Assembly (NCBI GenBank): GCA_900317585.1 | Contig: ONHG01000003.1 | Coordinates: forward strand, 1-64,000 | DNA length: 64,000 nucleotides | Direction of reading: 5' to 3' | Source: an uncultured Lachnospiraceae bacterium | Lineage (GTDB): Bacteria; Bacillota; Clostridia; Lachnospirales; Lachnospiraceae | Shown: one piece after another, positions 51,230-59,075 of the stretch | Position numbering within the stretch: position 1 is the first letter of the stretch | How the letters are laid out: every line of letters begins with the position of its first letter | Translations under genes and position numbers: made by a program | The notes under the pieces: model-generated | Database searches by the model: none | Seen by the model: only the letters and a program-made list of their open reading frames with translations | Told to the model about the DNA's origin: nothing

Positions 51230-52057
51230 TTATTTACCCTCGAAAAGCCCCTGAACATCAATATCAGCGTATGTCTGAGAACAGAAGCCCTCAATAACAG
51301 CACCGTTGTTGATCTGTACTGAACGTGACTTGATATTACCCATGATAACCGCTGAAGTATCTACCACAACCGGTCCCTGAACATCAATATCACCCTTTAC
51401 AGCTCCTGCAATAACTGCTGAAGATGCTGAAATATTGCCGATGATAACAGATCCTGCACCTATCTTGACAGTTCCTGTTGAAGCAATTTCACCCTCAACC
51501 TTTGCTACATCAGCGAAAAACTCTGATGAATTTGTGTTACCATTGATTGTTCCTGTAACAACAATCTTGCCATTACACATTACATTTCCGTTGATTGTTC
51601 CCTGAATATCAAAAGAACCTGATGACTGCATATCACCTGTCAGTACAGTGCTAGCTGTTATAACAGATGTCTCGTCCTGAACCTCTCCTGAAATAATTGT
51701 GTTGTTAACCTCAGGAATATTGTTAACTGCTGGTATCTCATTCATTTGTGCAACTTGCTCCTCTTCTTGTAAATTTTTAATTGTCTGTTCTGCAAAATTT
51801 TCGCTTGGTGTAGGCTTAACTACCGGTTGACTCTTTGGTGTCTCATCAACATGCTCAAGTAAACCGTTAAGCTTTGCAAGCTCTGATTCAACATCAACGT
51901 TCTCGCCAATGGTATCTACTACAAGATTCTCTGCGGTAGGTCTTGATGTATTCGCCGCACTGGCATTCGGCTCTGCCTCTCTCTCAGGCGTTTCACCCGG
52001 AACGAGCTCATTAACTGCCTGTGAAAAATCATCCTTAAATTCTTTGAATAATCCCAT
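51230..52057 (-). CDS. Bactofilin-family polymer-forming protein
   Basis: Bactofilins form nucleotide-free beta-helical filaments that scaffold cell-wall enzymes or polar proteins. Residues ~120-265 show the six-residue beta-helix periodicity (GDMQSSGSFDIQGTINGNV, GTINGNTNS, GEIASTGTVKIGAGSVIIGNI, GAVKGDIDVQGPVVVDTSAVIMGNI). The N-terminus MGLFKEFKDDFSQAVNEL looks like an amphipathic membrane-binding helix, followed by ~90 disordered residues. Length 275 is long for a bactofilin. ATG 52057 follows GGAGG. It is placed between pyrH and a NodB-like membrane protein, unusual for this operon. Confidence 0.88.
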   Translation of the reverse strand: MGLFKEFKDDFSQAVNELVPGETPEREAEPNASAANTSRPTAENLVVDTIGENVDVESELAKLNGLLEHVDETPKSQPVVKPTPSENFAEQTIKNLQEEEQVAQMNEIPAVNNIPEVNNTIISGEVQDETSVITASTVLTGDMQSSGSFDIQGTINGNVMCNGKIVVTGTINGNTNSSEFFADVAKVEGEIASTGTVKIGAGSVIIGNISASSAVIAGAVKGDIDVQGPVVVDTSAVIMGNIKSRSVQINNGAVIEGFCSQTYADIDVQGLFEGK

Positions 52058-52078
52058 TAATATTTCCTCCGTTTATTT

Positions 52079-53032
52079 TCATTGTCCAACACTATCTGCT
52101 TTGATGTATTGAACTTTATATGTACTATCATCAATCGGCAAAATCTCTGCGCCCATATTGTTAAGTGCATCAATTAATGGTCCTATAGCCTCTGCCGTGG
52201 TTGAACTGTTTGAATCATCATGTAATAACACAACCGAATTATTATATTTGGTAATTCCGGAAGTTACATTAGACACAATATTGTCAGTTGTACAGCCATC
52301 CGCCGTATCGCCTGAGTTTACATTCCAGTCATAATATGTAATATTTTTGGAATTAAGTATCTTAACCAAGTCAACCATATCGACATTGCTGATTTGGTTC
52401 ATGCTACCGCCCGGAAAACGATATATCTGTGGTGTAACACCTGTTAAATTTGAGATATATCCGGAAATCTCTGTCAGATCCTCAGTAAATGACTGTGTTG
52501 ATTCATATATTTTACTGTATGAATTACTATATGAATCCATGGCAATTGTGTGCCCCTCATTCACTATTCGTCTGTAAACCTCTTCATATTTGCCGGAAGT
52601 ATCGGCCGTGACAAAAAAAGTTGCCTTGACATTGTATTTTGCAAGAGTATCTAAAATCACTCCCGTGTTATCCCCGGGGATACACTCAAAGGTAAGGTAT
52701 ACCTTTCTTGCATCCCCTTCATGATACACGTTGTCCTTTGAATCAAGCTGTTTCACAACAGTCTGCTTCGAAGCATCAGCTTTCTCAACCTCGGAGCCCT
52801 CATCAACCGGTTCTGTGGTATTTACGGTTGACGATACTGCATTATTAAGCTGCAACTCTAATTTGTAAATTCTGGAATTGAGCTTAACAACCATAATTCC
52901 AAGTACTACAATTGCAAGTAGTGATATTGCCATCCATATTGCAATTGTCATTATAATACTTGTCTTAATCCGGCTCACTCTTTTACGGCGCTGCTGTTGC
53001 TGCTCAGCAATTTCTTTGTCTTTTGAATCCAT
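52079..53032 (-). CDS. Membrane-anchored NodB-homology protein, probably inactive deacetylase
   Basis: A cytoplasmic Gln/Arg-rich start is followed by one membrane helix (IIMTIAIWMAISLLAIVVLGIMVV split), a short linker and an extracytoplasmic NodB-homology domain (~108-315). The domain keeps IYRFPGGSMNQ (motif 3), YYDWNVNSGD (motif 4) and VVLLHD (motif 5). The metal and base motif TFDDGP is TFECIP (114-119), and the second metal motif HSxxH is DSYSN (166-170). Deacetylation of peptidoglycan or other glycans is thus unlikely; glycan binding remains possible. ATG 53032 is chosen for its GGGGG site (an 18-codon extension to 53086 lacks one). It has its own promoter and precedes the bactofilin gene. 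Confidence 0.82.
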   Translation of the reverse strand: MDSKDKEIAEQQQQRRKRVSRIKTSIIMTIAIWMAISLLAIVVLGIMVVKLNSRIYKLELQLNNAVSSTVNTTEPVDEGSEVEKADASKQTVVKQLDSKDNVYHEGDARKVYLTFECIPGDNTGVILDTLAKYNVKATFFVTADTSGKYEEVYRRIVNEGHTIAMDSYSNSYSKIYESTQSFTEDLTEISGYISNLTGVTPQIYRFPGGSMNQISNVDMVDLVKILNSKNITYYDWNVNSGDTADGCTTDNIVSNVTSGITKYNNSVVLLHDDSNSSTTAEAIGPLIDALNNMGAEILPIDDSTYKVQYIKADSVGQ

Positions 53033-53100
53033 ATGCTTCCCCCGTGTTATGAGTGATTTTGCAACTATCTGTAAATTGATAGTCACATGATTCTTATATT

Positions 53101-53128
53101 ATTTTATCATATTTTCGCAACTTGTAAA
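53101..53128 (-). promoter_or_regulatory. Sigma-A promoter for the NodB-like/bactofilin genes
   Basis: Minus-strand TTTACA (53123-53128) and TAAAAT (53101-53106) are 16 bases apart, directly after the tsf terminator. It makes the envelope pair, and probably pyrH-frr, independent of rpsB-tsf. Confidence 0.6.
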
Positions 53129-53133
53129 GATAT

Positions 53134-53175
53134 AAAAAATCCGCAAAAGTTTAAATTAGCTTAAACTTTTGCGGA
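53134..53175 (-). terminator. Rho-independent terminator of rpsB-tsf
   Basis: A perfect 15-bp stem, TCCGCAAAAGTTTAA (53140-53154) and TTAAACTTTTGCGGA (53161-53175), with a 6-base loop, is followed on the minus strand by six T (53134-53139 region). It lies 37 bases past the tsf stop. Confidence 0.93.
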
Positions 53176-53211
53176 ACAGCATTCGTTTAATCTGCGTATG
53201 CAAAAAATCTT

Positions 53212-54297
53212 TTAGACTCCTGCCATCTGAGCTGCTACCTCAGCCGCGAAATCCTCCTGTTTCTTTTCCATACCCTCACCAACTTCAAAACGAACCATCT
53301 TTGCAATAGTAAGATCCTTTGAAACTGACTCAAGATACTTGCCAACTGACTGTTTTCCATCTTCAGCCTTAACATATGTCTGGTCAAGAAGGCAAATTTC
53401 CTTTAACTGCTTAGAGACACGACCCTCTACTAAGCCATTGAACATCTTCTCTGCTGTGATTGAATCCTTATCTGCCATAGCAAGCTCACCAAGTTTTGCC
53501 TTTGCAGCATCTGATAAGAAATTCCATACATAGTTCATGTTGTTCTTATGCTCGTTGAAGTTGTTGATATCATCATCGCTCCAAAGTTTCTCATTAATAG
53601 CCTTGTCAATTAACTTATTGAGAATAGGCTTTGGAAGAGTTGTAGCATCATTTAATGCACTGTCAACAGTGATCTCTCTAAGCTTTGCAAGCTCATCATC
53701 AGAAATATCATTTTTGCTGATGTACTGTGGGTTCATAGCTGCAACCTGCATAGCGATATTTGTTATTGCTTCTTTAGCTGTATCATCTGCTGCACCATTT
53801 GCTGCGATGATAACACCGATTCTTCCACCACCATGGATGTAAGAAGTAACAACATCACCTGTAACCTTTGCAAATCTACGAACAGATAACTTCTCTCCGA
53901 TTGTAGCTGTCTTCTCTACAAGAAGCTCGCTAAGTCCGTTTGTTGCAAGAAGAGCGTCGATATCCTCTCCGTTTACACCACCATTTAAATCAGAAGCAAG
54001 TGCTGTGTCAGCTACAGTCTGAACGAACTCCTGGAATGTCTCGTTCTTTGCAACGAAATCGGTCTCAGAGTTAACCTCTGCTACAACTGCAACGTTTCCG
54101 TTTACGGCAACACGTGCAATTCCTTCAGCGGCAATTCTGCTCTGCTTCTTTTCCATCTTAGCTGCACCACTTTTTCTTAATACCTCAACAGCGGCATCCA
54201 TATCACCGTTTGTCTCTGTTAAAGCCTTTTTGCAGTCCATCATACCTGCGCCTGTCATTTCACGCAGCTCTTTTACCATACCTGCTGTAATAGCCAT
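53212..54297 (-). CDS. tsf: Elongation factor Ts
   Basis: EF-Ts exchanges GDP for GTP on EF-Tu. The N-terminal UBA-like domain has VKELREMTGAGMMDCKKALTE, then DFVAKNETFQEFV with the TDFVA core that contacts EF-Tu, YIHGGGRIGVIIA and NIAMQVAAMNPQYIS. At 361 residues it is longer than the usual 290-310; the added part (~225-285) is a charged insertion in the C-terminal half. The end, GEGMEKKQEDFAAEVAAQ, is normal. ATG 54297 follows GGAGG. It ends at a strong terminator. Confidence 0.95.
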   Translation of the reverse strand: MAITAGMVKELREMTGAGMMDCKKALTETNGDMDAAVEVLRKSGAAKMEKKQSRIAAEGIARVAVNGNVAVVAEVNSETDFVAKNETFQEFVQTVADTALASDLNGGVNGEDIDALLATNGLSELLVEKTATIGEKLSVRRFAKVTGDVVTSYIHGGGRIGVIIAANGAADDTAKEAITNIAMQVAAMNPQYISKNDISDDELAKLREITVDSALNDATTLPKPILNKLIDKAINEKLWSDDDINNFNEHKNNMNYVWNFLSDAAKAKLGELAMADKDSITAEKMFNGLVEGRVSKQLKEICLLDQTYVKAEDGKQSVGKYLESVSKDLTIAKMVRFEVGEGMEKKQEDFAAEVAAQMAGV

Positions 54298-54324
54298 TTG
54301 ATTATCCTCCGATATTAATCTGTT

Positions 54325-55059
54325 TTATTCCTCAACTGTCTCTTCAGAAGCTTCCTCAGCAGTAACCTCTTCCTCAGCTCCCTGCTTTGCCTCGATAACA
54401 GCGTCTGCCATCTTAGATACAATTAATTTAACGGCTCTGATAGCATCATCGTTTCCTGGGATAACATAATCTAACTCGTCCGGATCACAGTTTGTATCAG
54501 CAATACCGATAAGAGTGATTCCAAGTGCCTGAGCCTCTTTGATACAGATACGCTCCTTCTTAGGATCTACTACGAAGATTGCATCAGGAATTCTCTTCAT
54601 ATCCTTGATTCCACCAAGGTTCTTCTCAAGCTTCTCCCACTCCTTCTTGAGTGCGATAACTTCCTTCTTAGGAAGAACATCGAATGTGCCATCCTCTGCC
54701 ATTGTCTCGATAGCTTTAAGTCTTGCAATACGGCTCTCGATTGTGCGGAAGTTTGTAAGCATTCCACCTAACCATCTCTCGTTTACATAGTACATACCGC
54801 AACGCTCTGCCTCAGTCTTGACAGCATCCTGAGCCTGCTTCTTTGTACCTACGAAAAGGATTGTACCACCCTGAGCAGCGATATCAGATACTGCATCATA
54901 TGCCTCATCAACCTTTCCTACAGACTTCTGTAAGTCTATGATGTAGATACCATTACGCTCTGTGTAGATGTAAGGAGCCATTTTAGGGTTCCATCTTCTT
55001 GTCTGATGTCCGAAATGAACACCTGCCTCGAGTAACTGTTTCATTGAAATTACGCTCAT
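54325..55059 (-). CDS. rpsB: 30S ribosomal protein S2
   Basis: S2 begins [20 protein letters not shown], followed by [57 protein letters not shown] and [19 protein letters not shown], all invariant in the family. Length 244 with an acidic tail ([15 protein letters not shown]) is typical. ATG 55059 is chosen for its GGAGG site; a longer frame to 55116 runs into the leader. It has a strong promoter and a structured leader, and forms a two-gene operon with tsf. Confidence 0.97.
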   Translation of the reverse strand: MSVISMKQLLEAGVHFGHQTRRWNPKMAPYIYTERNGIYIIDLQKSVGKVDEAYDAVSDIAAQGGTILFVGTKKQAQDAVKTEAERCGMYYVNERWLGGMLTNFRTIESRIARLKAIETMAEDGTFDVLPKKEVIALKKEWEKLEKNLGGIKDMKRIPDAIFVVDPKKERICIKEAQALGITLIGIADTNCDPDELDYVIPGNDDAIRAVKLIVSKMADAVIEAKQGAEEEVTAEEASEETVEE

Positions 55060-55175
55060 TTTATTTACCTCCGTTTGGTTATTAATCTTCCGTGTGTTTC
55101 CAAATAGATCAGCCACCGGTAAGCGTTATCCGGCACCGGCGATCATCCGCACACGTGCTTTATAGTATTTAAGCC
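55060..55175 (-). ncRNA. Structured rpsB mRNA leader (candidate autoregulatory leader)
   Basis: The ~115-base leader between the promoter and the rpsB ATG has a GC-rich segment (about 55110-55150) able to fold through GCCGGTGCCGG and CCGGTGGC blocks, unlike the AT-rich flanks. Ribosomal protein operons often carry leaders bound by their own product; that role is inferred. Confidence 0.4.
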
Positions 55176-55181
55176 TTTGGA

Positions 55182-55210
55182 ATTATAACATACCAAAGGC
55201 TTATGTGCAA
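55182..55210 (-). promoter_or_regulatory. Strong sigma-A promoter of rpsB-tsf with flanking palindrome
   Basis: Minus-strand TTGCAC (55205-55210) and TATAAT (55182-55187) are exactly 17 bases apart. An 11-bp inverted repeat, TAAGCCTTTGG (55170-55180) and CCAAAGGCTTA (55193-55203), brackets the -10 box. It could be an operator or an RNA hairpin in readthrough transcripts; no U-tract follows. Confidence 0.8.
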
Positions 55211-55221
55211 GCAATATTTTA

Positions 55222-55827
55222 TTATTTTTGTGTAAGTATATTAATTATATCGTCATATGAAGCTCCATAAGGTATCTCATGGCTGCCATCAGCTATAAAC
55301 TGATCCACACCCTTTTGTCCCATATAAGCCCTGAATTTCTCTGCATCATCAATAATACCTGCCGCCTGTAATCTTTCAGCAATCATCCTGCAGGTATCTC
55401 CACTGCCAACTGTAACTGTGAAGGTGGTATTCTGCTGTGGCTGTGCAGCATCTGATGCAGCACTGTCCGTTGCAGCAACATCCGAAGGAGCTGTTGTATC
55501 AGCATCCGCTGTACCGGCGATATTGTCTGCATCGGTATTGTCGATGCCGGTCTGTGTATCCTCAGCCGCTGACGTGTCTGCTATTGTTGTATCCGGCTCT
55601 GATGTGTCTGTTTTTTTATCTGATTTTTTATCAGTTTTATTATCGGTCTTTTTATCGTTCTTCATCCCGGATGAGTCTTCTGTTTCAACCATTCCGAGAG
55701 CCTTTGCCTTTTCAATTATTTCCGAATCTGACATTGATGAACCATGATTGCGATATCCCACCATCATTATAAAAACGGCAAATATAATCCCAAGTCCAAG
55801 TCCACGAAGATAATATTTTAGTCTCAC
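55222..55827 (-). CDS. Membrane protein with MltG-like LysM domain
   Basis: A 201-residue protein with one N-terminal membrane helix (LGLGIIFAVFIMMVGY), an Asp/Thr/Lys-rich disordered linker (~50-130, repeats of TDKK) and a C-terminal domain (VTVGSGDTCRMIAERLQAAGIIDDAEKF, then DGSHEIPYGASYDDIINIL). The last part resembles only the LysM-like N-domain of the MltG/YceG lytic transglycosylase. The catalytic domain is absent, so it probably binds glycan. GTG 55827 is chosen, with GAGGG at 8 bases. It sits at the end of the chemotaxis/sigma28 block, downstream of the DUF6115 gene. Confidence 0.75.
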   Translation of the reverse strand: MRLKYYLRGLGLGIIFAVFIMMVGYRNHGSSMSDSEIIEKAKALGMVETEDSSGMKNDKKTDNKTDKKSDKKTDTSEPDTTIADTSAAEDTQTGIDNTDADNIAGTADADTTAPSDVAATDSAASDAAQPQQNTTFTVTVGSGDTCRMIAERLQAAGIIDDAEKFRAYMGQKGVDQFIADGSHEIPYGASYDDIINILTQK

Positions 55828-55828
55828 T

Positions 55829-56794
55829 TTATTTTCCCTCGTTATATAAATCAATCACTAGCTTAACCTCACCCTTGCCAAGCCCAAGTTCTTTTGCTAT
55901 TTCCACGATATTTTTTCCTGATTTGTAAAGTCTCAGTATCTGCGGATTATGGTTAATTTCTGAAATATCATAAACCCTGCCGCTCTGCACATCTGTGTCT
56001 GACAGATTCCGGGATTGCATTGTTGTATTTGAAGCTGTCATATTCTGTGCTGTCATATTTGAAACCGCCACATTCTGAACCACTGCATTTTGAGCTGCCA
56101 TATTTGGAACCACTGTATTTGGAACTGCAGTATTCCGAACCACCGTATTTTGTGACATTATATTTTGTGCTGCTGCATGCTGTGACATCATATTTTGTGC
56201 CGATACATTCTGGGTTTTTACGCTTGCTGTGTTTTTTGTTCCTGTAACAATATCTGAAGAAGCAATGCCTCTGCTCTCAGTTACCGCCTGACGATTTGAT
56301 ACAGGTGCAGCATTAACCACCGGCTTTGCATTTAACACTGTTTTGTTTGACAGATTATTGATTTTGGATGCTTCAACCGGTTCAAATGTTTTTTTTGCCT
56401 GAGCAGTAATTTTTTCAATATTACCGGACAGACGTGTGAGCTCTTCATGTTTATCGTTGAGCATACTGTATAAAAACATTATCTCATTGTGAGATTTATT
56501 AATCGAATCCAAAACCGTATCAGAATACTCATTTATAGCCATAATCTTCGAATTTGTTTCTTTTTCCAGATTTCTTTTAGTCTCATCCGTTTTCGAGGCA
56601 ATATGCTCGTCTAACATTCCGTCTATCGCCAACTCAGCATTTTTGATCTCTTTTTCTGTTATAACCTTTAATTCTTCAGCGCTCATATCCGCAATTTTAT
56701 CCAAATCGTTTTTAGACAGCTTATCCTTTACCATAAAGCTGCCTATCAAAAAAACTATTCCTACCAATATGAGTGTTATTTCCAAAGTAGTCAT
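55829..56794 (-). CDS. DUF6115-type membrane coiled-coil protein at the SwrB position
   Basis: This 321-residue protein starts with a membrane helix (EITLILVGIVFLIGSFMV), has a long coiled coil (~35-140), then a tract of twelve five-residue repeats (56018-56197). It ends with a short helix-turn-helix-like segment (LRLYKSGKNIVEIAKELGLGKGEVKLVIDLY). In B. subtilis the gene directly after sigD is swrB (ylxL), a membrane protein with a coiled coil and similar C-terminus that activates flagellar export through FliP. Position and topology fit; direct homology is not proven. ATG 56794 follows AAGGGG. It is 20 bases after fliA. Confidence 0.65.
   Translation of the reverse strand: MTTLEITLILVGIVFLIGSFMVKDKLSKNDLDKIADMSAEELKVITEKEIKNAELAIDGMLDEHIASKTDETKRNLEKETNSKIMAINEYSDTVLDSINKSHNEIMFLYSMLNDKHEELTRLSGNIEKITAQAKKTFEPVEASKINNLSNKTVLNAKPVVNAAPVSNRQAVTESRGIASSDIVTGTKNTASVKTQNVSAQNMMSQHAAAQNIMSQNTVVRNTAVPNTVVPNMAAQNAVVQNVAVSNMTAQNMTASNTTMQSRNLSDTDVQSGRVYDISEINHNPQILRLYKSGKNIVEIAKELGLGKGEVKLVIDLYNEGK
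56018..56197 (-). repeat. Twelve degenerate 15-bp units encoding pentapeptides
   Basis: Exactly 180 bases encode twelve units of the form x-N-x-x-x (QNMMS, QHAAA, QNIMS, QNTVV, RNTAV, PNTVV, PNMAA, QNAVV, QNVAV, SNMTA, QNMTA, SNTTM). The Asn at the second position is kept in eleven of twelve. It differs from the classic A-N/D-L-x-x pentapeptide repeat. Confidence 0.85.
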
Positions 56795-56814
56795 ATTATC
56801 CCCTTCATCATGTA

Positions 56815-57582
56815 TTAATCTGTTGTCAGAATATCCATATACGGTCCCATAACCTTGCGCATTTTTATCAGACCCTTGGTATGAAGCTGTGAAACTCTCG
56901 ATTCCGACACATCAAGTATATTGCTTATCTCCTTCAGCGTCAAATCCTCATAATAATACAGCTCAATAACCTTTCGCTCTTTTTCAGTGAGATTATCAAG
57001 AGATTTCACCAGCATTGTCTTAAGCTCTTCCTTTGCGACAAGCTCTTCAGGCTGTGTGAAATGTGAATTGTGTGTGGCATCCATCACCGGCTCAGGTCCT
57101 GCCTCCGTAAACTCATCAAGTGAAACGACATTCGTAACCTTAAGCTGTGACTGCCAGTTGCACAGCTCTTCTCCTGATATGTCAAGCTCCATGGCAAGCT
57201 CCTCATCACTTGCAGTTTTGCCGGTTCGAAGCTCAACCTGCTTGATAGCCTCGTCAATTTTGCGCTGTCGCTGCCTCACAGTTCTTGGAATCCAATCCAT
57301 TTTTCTTATCTGATCAAGTATTGCTCCTCTGATTCTCAGGCTTGCGTATGTCTCAAATTTGACATTTTTCTCCATGTTAAATTTGTCAATTGCATCAATA
57401 AGGCCAAAAATTCCATAGCTCACAAGATCTTCGTATTCAACATTGTGTCCCAGATACATGCTAAGACGTCCCGCAACCAGCTTCACCAGTTGTGCATATT
57501 CAATTATGAGCTGTTCCCGTAATGCTGGTGTGGGATTCTTGCGATAATCATCCCACAGCTTCTCTTTATCTACTATTTTCAT
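56815..57582 (-). CDS. fliA: Flagellar sigma factor sigma-28 (FliA/SigD)
   Basis: This sigma factor directs RNA polymerase to late flagellar and chemotaxis promoters. Region 2 is visible (YEDLVSYGIFGLIDAIDKF, KFETYASLRIRGAILDQIRKMDWIPR), with region 3 (TGKTASDEELAMELDISGEEL) and region 4 with its helix-turn-helix (LTEKERKVIELYYYEDLTLKEISNILDVSESRVSQLHTK, split). Length 255 is typical. ATG 57582 follows GGGGG. It lies inside the che operon, downstream of cheD, as in B. subtilis. Confidence 0.96.
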   Translation of the reverse strand: MKIVDKEKLWDDYRKNPTPALREQLIIEYAQLVKLVAGRLSMYLGHNVEYEDLVSYGIFGLIDAIDKFNMEKNVKFETYASLRIRGAILDQIRKMDWIPRTVRQRQRKIDEAIKQVELRTGKTASDEELAMELDISGEELCNWQSQLKVTNVVSLDEFTEAGPEPVMDATHNSHFTQPEELVAKEELKTMLVKSLDNLTEKERKVIELYYYEDLTLKEISNILDVSESRVSQLHTKGLIKMRKVMGPYMDILTTD

Positions 57583-57632
57583 TGTTCCCCCTGAGTTCGG
57601 CAGACCGGTATAATATAATAAAATCCAATGAT

Positions 57633-57923
57633 TTATTCATCAGAATTTCCGTCATCTGAACCGGCTGATGTGCCATCTATATGGTCACCAGCTGTGCCAT
57701 CTGCCTTTTCGGATTCATTTTCATTCGTATCCTTGTCAGCCATTACATTTAATGCTTTATCAAGCACAAGCTTCATAGCACCACCTATTACATAAAATAT
57801 AACCAGAACCGAAAGAAGTCTTGTGGTAAATGTCATCAAATCAACTCTCTGCTGCAAAGAAAGTATGCTGCATACAAAGCCCGCCAAAAGCATCACAAGC
57901 GGAGGCAAAAATTTACTTTTCAT
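57633..57923 (-). CDS. Small membrane protein of unknown function between cheD and fliA
   Basis: A 96-residue protein with two hydrophobic segments (FLPPLVMLLAGFVCSILSL; TRLLSVLVIFYVIGGAMKL) and an acidic, Gly/Ser/Asp-rich tail (~60-96). No enzyme motif is seen. ATG 57923 follows AAAGGTG and is one base past the cheD stop, so it is part of the operon. B. subtilis has no gene at this spot. Its place between a chemotaxis deamidase and the flagellar sigma factor suggests a motility link, which is inference. Confidence 0.7.
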   Translation of the reverse strand: MKSKFLPPLVMLLAGFVCSILSLQQRVDLMTFTTRLLSVLVIFYVIGGAMKLVLDKALNVMADKDTNENESEKADGTAGDHIDGTSAGSDDGNSDE

Positions 57924-57924
57924 A

Positions 57925-58410
57925 TCAAATCACCTTTTCTGATTTACCGACAGCTTTAATTATATAATTTCCCGTCTCACAGTCAAGTATAACAGTTCTT
58001 CCATAGTTTAGTCCAGTATCTTCTGCTTTTAATGGAATTTTTAATGAAGAAAGCATCTGTTTTGCCATCTCGGTATTTCTATCGCCAACACATCCAATTG
58101 CTGTGGTGCTTGCCATTTCGAACATTTTCGCTCCACCGGCAATTTTGGCAACAAGTCTCCTTGGATTTGCCCCAGCCTTAACAATCTGATTGTAAAGCTC
58201 TTTGATACCGGTGTCTCCAAATTTTGCAATGTTTGTATTATTGCGCAGCTTTGTACTGTCAGGCAGCATATAATGCACAAGCCCCCCAACCTTGATAACA
58301 GGGTCATATAAAGTCAATCCAATGCATGAACCAAGTCCAAGTGTAGTCAGGCAATCCGGTGCTTTAGCTATCTGTAAATCAGCCATCGCTACTTTTATTG
58401 TTTTTGCCAT
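57925..58410 (-). CDS. cheD: Chemoreceptor glutamine deamidase CheD
   Basis: CheD deamidates glutamines of chemoreceptors and also binds and stimulates CheC. The catalytic Cys lies in LGLGSCIGLTLYDP, the His in GLVHYMLPDS and the Thr in DTGI, followed by VAKIAGGAKMF and IGDRNTE-like GCVGDRNTEMAKQML. Length 161 is normal. ATG 58410 follows GGAG. It is next to cheC, with which it forms a complex. Confidence 0.95.
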   Translation of the reverse strand: MAKTIKVAMADLQIAKAPDCLTTLGLGSCIGLTLYDPVIKVGGLVHYMLPDSTKLRNNTNIAKFGDTGIKELYNQIVKAGANPRRLVAKIAGGAKMFEMASTTAIGCVGDRNTEMAKQMLSSLKIPLKAEDTGLNYGRTVILDCETGNYIIKAVGKSEKVI

Positions 58411-58424
58411 AATATAAGCTTCTC

Positions 58425-59045
58425 CTACATACTGATTCCCAAAGCCGATAAGATATTGTCATACGAATCAGGGTCAGGCATCAATATAAAATAACCATTC
58501 ATCATAACCTCGTTGCCAAATTCCGTTTCAATAAATAATGCATTGTCTCCATACTGTCCAAACTGTACAGCCGGAACACTGAGTATTGAGGCTGCCATAT
58601 CAACTGCAATATACGGAACTGACGGTTTGATTCTAAGATTTGTAAGTGTTGAAAGTGCAGACAGATATGATCCGGCAATAATATTGCCTATTTCCTTCAT
58701 TGCCGAAAGATCCATCTCATCGAACGGCTCATTATATTCAGGAGCTCTTCCCATAAGCTTATTCACCAGAAAATGAGCTGCTGGAATTTTCATAAGAAAC
58801 ATCATGCTGCCTGATATATCCTGCTCCACTTCAAGAAAAATACCTACTATGGTTTCTTCCTCGGGACAGATTGCATCGCCAATCTTTGTTGCGTCCACAA
58901 GCAGCACCTTCGGTACCTTCATAGACATAGATGTGCCAAGCATGCCAGCTATTGCTGTCGTTGCATTTCCAGCCCCGATATTTCCAAGCTCTTTAAGCAC
59001 ATCCATATACATTTCATTAACATTGTCTAAAGAAAATCTGCTCAT
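58425..59045 (-). CDS. cheC: CheY-P phosphatase CheC
   Basis: CheC dephosphorylates CheY-P, mostly when bound to CheD. Two copies of the active-site pattern E-x-x-N are present: LKELGNIGAGNATTAIAGML (~15-34) and MKEIGNIIAGSYLSALSTL (~115-133), so both sites look intact. Length 206 is typical. ATG 59045 follows AAGGA. It follows a strong hairpin after cheW. Confidence 0.95.
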   Translation of the reverse strand: MSRFSLDNVNEMYMDVLKELGNIGAGNATTAIAGMLGTSMSMKVPKVLLVDATKIGDAICPEEETIVGIFLEVEQDISGSMMFLMKIPAAHFLVNKLMGRAPEYNEPFDEMDLSAMKEIGNIIAGSYLSALSTLTNLRIKPSVPYIAVDMAASILSVPAVQFGQYGDNALFIETEFGNEVMMNGYFILMPDPDSYDNILSALGISM

Positions 59046-59075
59046 AAAATATTTATCCTTATACTGTAAAACTCA

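Noticed and set aside
56018..56197. Classic pentapeptide-repeat (A-D/N-L-x-x) right-handed helix
   Set aside because: The conserved Asn is in register, but the Leu/Phe centre and the small residue two before it are not kept, so it is called a low-complexity pentad repeat.
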